A stretch of DNA of 64,000 nucleotides from an uncultured Clostridia bacterium. GTDB lineage: Bacteria > Bacillota > Clostridia > Lachnospirales > Lachnospiraceae. Under the pieces are notes generated by a model. It worked only from the letters and a program-made list of their open reading frames with translations. It ran no database searches and was not told the origin of the DNA. Shown in pieces: positions 33,835 to 41,355 of this stretch. Numbering within the stretch: the stretch's first letter is position 1; every line of letters starts with the position of its first letter. The stretch is taken from positions 1 through 64,000 of the forward strand of contig CANRWA010000004.1 in the NCBI GenBank assembly GCA_947643415.1, read 5' to 3'. Made by a program: the position numbers and the translations under genes.

Positions 33835-34548
33835 ATGGTAAAATGTTACCCTATTTTGCTGCCATTGCGATGTGTTGTATTTTTATTGGTATTTATTGCC
33901 GGAGCATTTGTGACTGATAAGAAGGTTAATGATATAAGCAATTGGTGGTCAATGGTAGCAAGCATAGTGAATGGGATTACAATAATGATTTTGATTGCTA
34001 TAACCAAAAAGCAAAAAAGTAACTATTGGGAATTAGTTAATTATCAGAAGGGAAAAACAACAGGGGGACAGATCACAATTGTATCGGTTGTCATTGTGCT
34101 GGCCGGAATGGCTGGAATGTACTTAGCAGGATTTATTTGTTATGGAGTTATTCCCTATGCAGCGCCACAGATGATCGAACCAATACCATTATGGTTAGCA
34201 GTAATTAATGTATTTATATTACCTGTATCAACAGCATTCGCAGAAGAGGGGTTGTATTTGGGGTGTGGCGTAAATCAGATACAAAATAAGTATGGGGCGA
34301 TTATTGTTCCTGCTTTGTTTTTTGCATTACAACATAGTTTTATCCCTGCTTTGTTTGATGTGAAATATATTTTATATCGATTTTTATCATTTTTACCACT
34401 AACCTTAATCTTATGTTGGTATTACTATAAAGAGAGAAATCCGTTACCGATCATGGTGGGACATGCAATTATCGATGTAGCGACGGTAATGCAGATTCTG
34501 GCAACATCATCAATTGAGGGACTATATCAAGAAATGTGTGGTATATAG
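33835..34548 (+). CDS. CPBP-family intramembrane metalloprotease
   Basis: The 237-residue integral membrane protein has about seven hydrophobic helices and the CPBP (CAAX/Abi) motifs: AFAEEGLYLG (the paired Glu), FALQHSFIPAL (His) and HAIIDVATV (second His, with Asp in place of Asn). The usual EExxxR is altered: Arg is replaced after EEGLY, so activity may differ. In bacteria such proteins often give immunity to bacteriocins or process peptides. The start at 33835 follows AAAGGAGATTTAGA, which overlaps the end of the acetyltransferase gene. Confidence 0.82.
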   Translation: MVKCYPILLPLRCVVFLLVFIAGAFVTDKKVNDISNWWSMVASIVNGITIMILIAITKKQKSNYWELVNYQKGKTTGGQITIVSVVIVLAGMAGMYLAGFICYGVIPYAAPQMIEPIPLWLAVINVFILPVSTAFAEEGLYLGCGVNQIQNKYGAIIVPALFFALQHSFIPALFDVKYILYRFLSFLPLTLILCWYYYKERNPLPIMVGHAIIDVATVMQILATSSIEGLYQEMCGI

Positions 34549-34786
34549 GTGAATTTACATTGATAATCATCCTATTTGGGGGTGTTTAATCATTGTTATA
34601 GGCTATTATAATATTTAATAGCAAATAACGAATTTCTTCATAAGCAGTGGTATTGAAGTCCCAATGATACATTTTTTCCCATACGCCAAGAAATTTATTA
34701 AATTTTCTTTCTGTATAACAATGGGAATCCATATTCCTGCTATATACCTGGCTCAAAAAAATGATTCCATTTATAGATAAATATTG
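34549..34786. other. A+T-rich stretch with no convincing gene
   Basis: A minus-strand frame of 79 codons (34586-34825) crosses this stretch, but its first 11 codons lie inside the MITE and it lacks a ribosome site. It might be the rest of a gene cut by the element. Otherwise I see only a small palindrome near 34600. Confidence 0.4.
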
Positions 34787-34998
34787 ATATAATGATGTTG
34801 GGGTCAAAAGGTATTTTGCCCCCAACAGATGCCATACGCGCGGCTACATTGTTTCGCAATCCCCGTCGAAACATTTGCATTCCGCTGATTTTTAATGAAA
34901 ATTGCTACATGCTCATGTTTTGGCGGTCCTCGGGTAAAATTGTGCTTTCGTGCAGGCACGAGCACAATTTATACCTTTTGGTCTTGGCATCATATAAT
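34787..34998. mobile_element. MITE-like element, copy 2, with target duplication
   Basis: The 198-bp element (34794-34991) matches copy 1 along its length apart from point changes and a 6-base deletion near the centre. It starts GATGTTGGGGTCAAAAGGTAT and ends, in reverse complement, GATGCCAAGACCAAAAGGTAT. Direct repeats ATATAAT at 34787-34793 and 34992-34998 are a 7-bp target duplication different from that of copy 1, proving an independent insertion. It lies 40 bases before the transglutaminase-like gene, so that gene's promoter must overlap or follow its right end. Confidence 0.88.
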
Positions 34999-35030
34999 AA
35001 GACCAGTACGAAAAAGACAGGAGGATTCCA

Positions 35031-36804
35031 ATGAAGAAAATTATTGCAGCGTTACTTGTTTTTAGTATGTTATTCAGCGGGATAACAGTATACGATACCG
35101 CAAAAGCAGATACAGAACTGCCAGAATACACGAAAGTGATCTCCCATCCGGTAAAAGGAACCCTGTATGCGGCGCAGGAGGAAGAAGAGGGACAGTCAGG
35201 CTCGATATACAAAAGAAGTTCCCGGGCTGCCTATACGTTGGAAGATCTGGGTGAGATCATGAACCAGCAGATGGAAAGCTGGCTGTCAGACACTGGAAAC
35301 CAGGCAGCAGAGGTGGAAGAGTTATCTGATGAAGAAAAGAAAGAATTGGGGCAGGGAATTCAGTCAAAGGTCAGATTTTCCCTGGCGGATTATCAGATCT
35401 CCTATGATCTGGATAATGATTCAGACTATGTTCTCCAGTATGTCTATGAGGCGATTGGCATGTATCCGAATCTCTGTACTCTGCATACCATGACGGTCAT
35501 GTATGGCAGCCGCGGAAATATCGTATACCTTGATGTCTATAGTCCGGTTTCTGCCGAACAGATGAAGAGCCGGATCAGAAGATACAAAAGGAAATTTGCA
35601 GAGCTTATTGCAGTGCCCAAACAAGATCGTACTATGTCGGATATGGAAAAGCTTTTGTATCTTCATGATGAGATCGTAGTACGGGCTGATTATGATCTGG
35701 GGGATGGCAATGTGACAGTGCATACGCCGATGGCGCTTTTGCTAGATGGAAAGGCGGTGTGCCAGTCTTATGCAGGGGTTTTGAACCAGGCGGCGAATGC
35801 ACTTGGGATCACAAGCCTGCAGGTGGCAAGTGAGGGGCATGCCTGGAATGCGGTGGAACTGGATGGCAGATGGTATTATCTGGATGCGACCCATGATGAT
35901 CCGGTAGGTGATCTGGAGCGGGATTTTGTCAGCCATAAATATTTCCTGTTTAATATGGAAGATATAGCGGCAGATAATGGTGCGGTAATAGACCATACAT
36001 TGGATGAGATAAATAGGGAACTGTATGGTGGTATTTTGGAAAATATGGGAGAGGCATACCGTGGTATCCTGCCCAAAGAATTTCAGGTTCAGATGAATTA
36101 TCTCAGTGGGAGCTGGTTTTATGCTTATGGCAGACAGATCGGTACATGGGATGGCGAGAGCCAAAATGGGACAGAGTTTTCTGCCATTCCCTCTGCGGCT
36201 GACAGGGCGTGTGCTGTCTGTGAGGGAAAGCTGTATGTAAGCGGTTCAGATGGCCTATTTGTGGTTAGATCTGGTATTGGATGATGCGGTCAGCAAAATG
36301 GTGATCATAGACGGGGTATTACATTATAAGACCGCCACCGGATGGAAGACGGAGGTGCTTGTAGAGGAGCCGCCGGAAGATATAGAGGGGCCGGAGCCAA
36401 CACCCGATGCAACGCAGACCCCAGGTCCTGCACCAGAACAGACATCGGATCCGGCACAGAACCTGAAACCAAGTCCGAGTCCAGGTACGAGTCCGACTCC
36501 GACTGTGGCATCCGTATCAGCACCGGGACGGGTGGTTATCTCTTTAGCAAAAAATAAAAAGACAAGATCAATTGCCCTTAAATTTAAAAAGGTAAAGAAT
36601 GCGGCAGGATACCAATATTGTTATTCCACAAGTAAAAAATTTAAGAACAGTAAATCCAAGACGACAAAGAAACTTACGGTAAGCATAAAGAAATTAAAAA
36701 AGAAAAAGACCTATTATGTGAGGGTCCGCGCCTATTCCATGGTGAACAATAAAAAGAAATATGGAAGGTGGAGCAAGGTTAAGAGTGTGAAAATCAAAAA
36801 ATAA
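35031..36804 (+). pseudogene. Secreted transglutaminase-like protein with C-terminal FnIII-like domain, frameshifted
   Basis: The first frame (35031-36284) encodes a signal peptide, then a transglutaminase-like fold with catalytic Cys in GKAVCQSYAGVL (about residue 243), His in EGHAWNAVEL and Asp in WYYLDATHDDP. It stops at 36284 after LFVVRSGIG. A second frame, open from 36250 to 36804 with no ribosome site, carries on with DDAVSKMVIIDGVLHYKTATGWK, a Pro/Thr/Ser-rich linker, and a basic fibronectin-III-like domain (KVKNAAGYQYCYSTSKKF, YYVRVRAYS). The two join smoothly if one base is gained or lost near 36260-36285. Such proteins are extracellular and act on or bind wall proteins. The alternatives are a sequencing error or a truncated but functional enzyme. 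Confidence 0.75.
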
Positions 36805-36808
36805 CAGC

Positions 36809-37035
36809 GTAAGGGCTGTCGTATCACCTGATTTTGATTCAGATGGTACGCAGCCCCTTTTATTTTGCTGGAAAGTTCACCTTGAGCGGAGCGAAGAATC
36901 GCCATAGGCGATTCTTCAGAGGGCTGCGTATTTCAGCCAGCCCTTTTTATTTTGCCGGAAAGATTTTATGCGAGGAGCGAAGAATCGCCATAGGCGATTC
37001 TTCAGAGGGCTGCGTATTTCAGCCAGCCCTTTTTT
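36809..37035 (+). terminator. Tandem terminator array with an 86-bp repeat
   Basis: Three hairpins with T-tracts follow the gene. The first pairs AGGGCTG...CAGCCCC with TTTTATTTT. Then comes an 86-bp unit present twice (its GCGAAGAATC at 36891 and 36977), each with a perfect palindrome GAAGAATCGCC-ATA-GGCGATTCTTC and a terminator AGGGCTG...CAGCCAGCCCT plus TTTTT. Redundant termination before the next operon, or a spreading repeat unit, would both fit. Confidence 0.8.
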
Positions 37036-37084
37036 ATCTTCTCATCTCATCTTCATATGAAATTCATGGGAGTGTGCTATAATA

Positions 37085-37243
37085 AGGAACTGTAAATAAA
37101 TAACTTTTAATACTGCTTGTCTTTTTCTCCGAATAGTGCTACCCAAAAATCAGTTACATAGCCCACTATGCGCCTGATTTTTGGGTAACACTCTCGAAGA
37201 AAAATCCTGCGCACTATTTAAAAGTTATTTATTTACAGTTCCT
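37085..37243. repeat. 159-bp near-perfect long inverted repeat
   Basis: The two halves are reverse complements of each other over some 70 bases, with outer arms AGGAACTGTAAATAAATAAC(TTTTAA) and inner arms TACCCAAAAATCAG, leaving a loop of about 20 bases. RNA from it would fold into one very long hairpin. It has no coding frame. A shorter relative of the outer arm lies at 39563-39597 (GGAACTGTT ... AAACAGTTTCT). Confidence 0.85.
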
Positions 37244-37301
37244 AAAAAAGGTTCACACAGATATGGTACCGAAAAAGAGGAGAGACGGATTGGAGGTAAA
37301 G

Positions 37302-37964
37302 ATGCGGATATTATTTTTGGAGGATGAACCTGCCATTCGGGAGGTTTTGGCGGAATATATGAAGATGCAGGGGTATACGGTAACATGTGCCGGCGATGGC
37401 GAGGCAGCGTTGGCAATCCTCGGACAGGAGGACTTTGATATGGCCGTTCTGGATATCATGGTGCCGAAGGTCAGTGGGTTGGATGTGCTGTCATGGATTC
37501 AGGAGCACAGGCCGGATACTGCCGTGATCATGCTGACAGCATTAGAGGATGAAAAGACACAGGTTCAGGCGTTTAACCATTATGCGGACGATTATGTGAT
37601 CAAACCAGTATCGCCCATTATTCTGCTGAAAAGAATGGAGACGATCCTTCGGAGGGTGCGGAGGGAAGAACCGAAGGAAGAGAAAGGGCTGGTGATCCAT
37701 GGGGAAGCATATCAGGCATTTTATGATGGCGTGTCATTGGAACTGACATTAAGTGAATTTCTCCTGCTGCAGGTTCTGGCGGAAGAACCCAGGCGCGTAT
37801 TTACAAGAGAACAACTGATACTGCGGATATTTAATGAAGACTATGTAGGAAATGACAGGATCATTGATGCCCATGTGAAGAACCTGAGAAAGAAGCTCCC
37901 TGAAAATTTCATTAAGACGGTTATAGGCGTGGGCTATCAGTTTCAGGAAGGAGGGGGAGAATAA
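37302..37964 (+). CDS. OmpR-family response regulator
   Basis: A 220-residue regulator: receiver domain with LEDEPAIRE, phospho-acceptor Asp in MAVLDIMVPK, Thr in MLTALEDE and Lys in DDYVIKPVSP, followed by a winged-helix DNA-binding domain (LTLSEFLLLQVLAEEP, IDAHVKNLRKKL, GVGYQF). The ATG at 37302 lies 6 bases after GGAGGTAAAG and begins MRILFLEDE; the in-frame codon at 37263 has no site. It ends one base into the kinase start. It is the first gene of a nine-gene operon that it probably controls. Confidence 0.9.
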   Translation: MRILFLEDEPAIREVLAEYMKMQGYTVTCAGDGEAALAILGQEDFDMAVLDIMVPKVSGLDVLSWIQEHRPDTAVIMLTALEDEKTQVQAFNHYADDYVIKPVSPIILLKRMETILRRVRREEPKEEKGLVIHGEAYQAFYDGVSLELTLSEFLLLQVLAEEPRRVFTREQLILRIFNEDYVGNDRIIDAHVKNLRKKLPENFIKTVIGVGYQFQEGGGE

Positions 37965-39571
37965 TGGGGTTGTCGAAGAAAACATTTCTGTACAGTATCC
38001 TTCTTGCTGTCCTGATGGTCATTTTCATCACAGGGTATTTCGTACTAATGCTGCCATCCCTGTATGTGGACTATGTAATGGACAGCAATCTGGATTCTGT
38101 TGTCCAGGTCCAGAGAGGATATATGGAGAAACGGTCTTATGATGATCTGGCAGTGAAAAATCCTTCTGCTGTCTTTTCCCTGGAGATTCCAAGGGAGGGA
38201 CAGGAACTGTATGCAGTGGGGAAATTTTTCAGACTGACAGTGACAGTCAGGGACAGGGAGCTGCAGGAGCTGCTGGAAATGTTTCGGGATAAGGCAGGTT
38301 CCTTTCAGGAAAGGACAGAGTCGGGGCAGATGTCAGATCTTTTGGGGAAAGAAGATATGGCATTGTTGTCAGATATGTGGGAGAGGATAAGGGGACGTTT
38401 TGACGGAGAGAAGCTGTTTGCGGAAGATTACCCTCTTCATTTTCAACTTGAGAGCCGGGAAAAACGAGGGGTGTATAAGGAAGAATATGGAAAAGTGCAT
38501 ATGATGGCACAGGATATGTTTGTTTATGAAATGGGTGTTTCTGATGAAGATTATGAGTACACCACGTATTTTGCCATGGGACAGTCGCAGGATTCCTTTG
38601 TGCTCACGGTCCTTCCGGCAATGACGCCCCAGATGGAGGAGATCCAGCCTGTTGTCATGGGGAGCGTACCGATGATTATTTCTGTGGTGTTTCTGCTTGT
38701 TCTCGTTGCTTCCCGAATGTTTTCCAGGCGGATCGTCCATCCTGTCATACAGCTGGCAGGGTGTGCAGAAAATGCAAAGATATCAGGGGAATTTCCGTCA
38801 GATTCTTTCGATCTGGACAGTCAGGATGAGATCGGCGTGCTGGGCCGTGTCCTGCATGAACTGTATGACCAGCTTCAGGAAAATTACCAGGAGCTGGAGC
38901 AGAAAAATCTTGCCCTGGCAGAAGAGAATGAGCGGCAGGAAGTGTTTCTCCGGGCATCATCCCATCAACTGAAGACTCCGATCACGGCAGCCCTGCTTCT
39001 GGTAGATGGGATGATAGGGAGAGTGGGAAAATACAGCGATGTAGAACAGTATCTTCCTGAGATCAGGAAACAGATTATGTCCATGCGGCGGATCGTGGAA
39101 GATATTTTATCTCTGAACTACCATGCGGAGCATATGCACAAAGAAAAAACAGAACTCAGGGAACTGGTGGAAGAACTGGCAAAAGGCTACGAGATCCAGG
39201 CAGAAGCAAAAGCACTGGAGATCGTTCTTTCCGGAGAGGGAAGCATCGGCACAGACAGGGAGATGACAGGAAAGATTCTGGATAATCTTTTTTCCAATGC
39301 CGTGCAGTATACCCCGCCGGGCGGGAAGATCTGTGTGGAGATGAGCAGCCGTTCCCTGCGGATGATAAACTATGGGGCCGCAATAGAGGAGGATCTGCTT
39401 CCTCATATTTTTGATCCTTTTGTCAGCAGTGTGGAAAATCAGAAAGGCAGGGGATTGGGGCTTTATGTGGCGGCTTATTACAGCAGGGTGCAGGGATACC
39501 GCCTGGCATTGTATGATCAGGAGGATAGTGTGTGTGCGGAACTGTTATTTGAGAAGATAAGGAACTGTTAA
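37964..39571 (+). CDS. Membrane sensor histidine kinase
   Basis: The 535-residue kinase has two transmembrane helices (about residues 9-30 and 225-250) flanking an extracellular sensor domain of some 190 residues, then HAMP, a coiled-coil (LEQKNLALAEENERQ), the H-box SSHQLKTPITAALLLVDG, N-box LDNLFSNAVQYTPPGG, and GRGLGLYVAAYY. It overlaps the regulator gene by one base. The large sensor domain is unlike the Bce-type kinase at 11 kb, so it should bind its own extracytoplasmic ligand, possibly the substrate of the linked transporters. Confidence 0.9.
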   Translation: MGLSKKTFLYSILLAVLMVIFITGYFVLMLPSLYVDYVMDSNLDSVVQVQRGYMEKRSYDDLAVKNPSAVFSLEIPREGQELYAVGKFFRLTVTVRDRELQELLEMFRDKAGSFQERTESGQMSDLLGKEDMALLSDMWERIRGRFDGEKLFAEDYPLHFQLESREKRGVYKEEYGKVHMMAQDMFVYEMGVSDEDYEYTTYFAMGQSQDSFVLTVLPAMTPQMEEIQPVVMGSVPMIISVVFLLVLVASRMFSRRIVHPVIQLAGCAENAKISGEFPSDSFDLDSQDEIGVLGRVLHELYDQLQENYQELEQKNLALAEENERQEVFLRASSHQLKTPITAALLLVDGMIGRVGKYSDVEQYLPEIRKQIMSMRRIVEDILSLNYHAEHMHKEKTELRELVEELAKGYEIQAEAKALEIVLSGEGSIGTDREMTGKILDNLFSNAVQYTPPGGKICVEMSSRSLRMINYGAAIEEDLLPHIFDPFVSSVENQKGRGLGLYVAAYYSRVQGYRLALYDQEDSVCAELLFEKIRNC

Positions 39572-39615
39572 GATATAACTTTTAAACAGTTTCTAAGAAG
39601 AGGAGGTGGAAAGAT

Positions 39616-40497
39616 ATGATGACCATCAGACAGTTACAGGTAAATTATGGAGATCAGACAGCATTGCAGATCACAGATCCAATTTCTTTCCGAAGGGGGG
39701 AAAGGATAGGCATTATCGGTTCCAATGGGGCAGGGAAGTCAACATTGGTGAAAGCAGTCCTGGGGCTGGTTTCCTTTCAGGGAAACATTATCACAGAACT
39801 GGCGCCGGATCAGATGGTGGCACATATGCAGTTTAATGCCTATGTGAATACAATGCCGGTGAGATATATCATGGAGACAATTCTGGGCACAAAGATACGG
39901 CAGGACAAAGAACTGCAGAACCTGATTGAATTCTTTGATTTTGAGCCATGCCTTTCCAAAAGATTCTCTGCCCTCTCAGGTGGGCAGAAACAGAAATTTA
40001 CGATCATTATGGTCATGCTTCAAAGAGCGGAGCTCACTTTTTATGATGAAGTGACTTCCGGGTTGGATTTCGAGACAAGACAGAGGCTGATGGAGAAGAT
40101 GGTGGAATGGTATCAGGACAGGGATGACACGCTTGTCATTGTGTCACACTACTACGAAGAACTGGAGCAGCTCGCGGATAAGATCCTCATACTGGATCAG
40201 GGACAGGTGGTTGATTATGGACCGAAGGAAGAATTGTTCCGGAATTACTGTGGCGATGCCATTATTATCCTGGAAAACAATGAGAGAAACCAGGCCTTGA
40301 CTGAGGGATTCCCGGCATTGGAATCGTCTGGGCATCTTATCGCCCTGTCCTGCAGAGATAAGGAAATGGAGAGGGAGATCCTATCCATACTGCTGGAAAA
40401 TAATATTAATTTCAAGAGGAGCAATTCGGATATTGAGATCATGTCTATTAATGCGATCCGCAGATTTTACAGAGAAAAGGAGGCTGGGACGAGATGA
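39616..40497 (+). CDS. ABC transporter ATP-binding protein
   Basis: The 293-residue ATPase has Walker A GSNGAGKST (about residue 35), signature LSGGQKQK, Walker B ELTFYDEVTSGLD and switch His in VSHYYEEL. A C-terminal extension of about 90 residues follows the ATPase core, as in drug- and lantibiotic-type exporters. AGGAGGTGGAAAG precedes the ATG. It overlaps the permease start (ATGA). With the following gene it forms a small two-component exporter. Confidence 0.9.
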   Translation: MMTIRQLQVNYGDQTALQITDPISFRRGERIGIIGSNGAGKSTLVKAVLGLVSFQGNIITELAPDQMVAHMQFNAYVNTMPVRYIMETILGTKIRQDKELQNLIEFFDFEPCLSKRFSALSGGQKQKFTIIMVMLQRAELTFYDEVTSGLDFETRQRLMEKMVEWYQDRDDTLVIVSHYYEELEQLADKILILDQGQVVDYGPKEELFRNYCGDAIIILENNERNQALTEGFPALESSGHLIALSCRDKEMEREILSILLENNINFKRSNSDIEIMSINAIRRFYREKEAGTR

Positions 40498-41255
40498 AAA
40501 AGAAAAAATTCAGTGTTCAGATGGTCTGGTATGAGATAAGGAATCTCAATGGCAATCTTATGTCACACTTTTTCGGGATTGTATTTCCCAATCTCATGAG
40601 CCTGCTCATATCGAAGGCAGCCTGTGCGCAGATTCCGGCCGATATGAGACAGCAGGCAGTTACCTCCATCATGCTGAGCATGAGCCTGATCATGCCTATG
40701 TCGACCATGCTGCTTGGGTATGGCGCGCTGTATTCACAGGAGGTGGAAAAGGGAGTCCCGCTCAGGATGCATCTTTTCGGGTTTCGTGAGAGGAGTCTGC
40801 TTCTGGCAAAAATAGCAGCGCATTTTGTTCTGCTGACAGTGGAGATTATTATATTTGCTGTATTTCATGCGGCAGTGATGGATGTACAGAAACCGGCAAT
40901 CTCATCTGTGGTCTGCCTGCTTGTGTCATTGTATGCGGTTGCTCTGCTCTTCCTTGTGCTATCCCATGCCATTGCAAATATTTTCCGCAGATTCAGCTTT
41001 ACATTTGGGATAGAGATGGCACTGTATTTCATTATGATGGTACTTACGGGGATGATGGGAGTGAAGACGGAGCAGCTTCCGGCGTTTCTTCAAAAAATGG
41101 CAAAGACACTTCCCATGACATATATCAGCAGTGATTTTGTAGATTTCTGGCAGGGAGGTTCCTATCATTTTATGCCATTCATCCAGGCGTTCATATTTAT
41201 GGGAGCAGTTACCGGAATTCTATTACTGTTATCTTTAAAAATCAGACGCAAATAA
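40494..41255 (+). CDS. ABC-2-type transporter permease
   Basis: A 253-residue membrane protein with six predicted helices in ABC-2 arrangement. The segments LLGYGALYSQEVEKGVPLRMHLFGFRERSLLLAK (a cytoplasmic coupling loop) and MMVLTGMMGVKTEQLPAFLQKMAKTLPMTYISSDF (typical ABC-2 signature area) are seen. It is translationally coupled to the ATPase and is likely its membrane partner. Substrate unknown. Confidence 0.85.
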   Translation: MKKKKFSVQMVWYEIRNLNGNLMSHFFGIVFPNLMSLLISKAACAQIPADMRQQAVTSIMLSMSLIMPMSTMLLGYGALYSQEVEKGVPLRMHLFGFRERSLLLAKIAAHFVLLTVEIIIFAVFHAAVMDVQKPAISSVVCLLVSLYAVALLFLVLSHAIANIFRRFSFTFGIEMALYFIMMVLTGMMGVKTEQLPAFLQKMAKTLPMTYISSDFVDFWQGGSYHFMPFIQAFIFMGAVTGILLLLSLKIRRK

Positions 41256-41355
41256 AGAAATATTTCAAGAGTTTTTAAAGGAAATCCTGCTATCATGAAT
41301 GATGTGACGTGGAGAAAGTGATCCACAGAGCAGAGAAAGCGAGATAGGAGGAAGA

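Noticed and set aside
34586-34825. 79-codon minus-strand frame beside MITE copy 2
   Set aside because: Its first codons are MITE sequence, it has no ribosome site and I recognise no homology; at most a fragment of a disrupted gene.
36250-36290. Programmed ribosomal frameshift in the transglutaminase-like gene
   Set aside because: No slippery heptamer or stimulatory hairpin was seen near the switch point.
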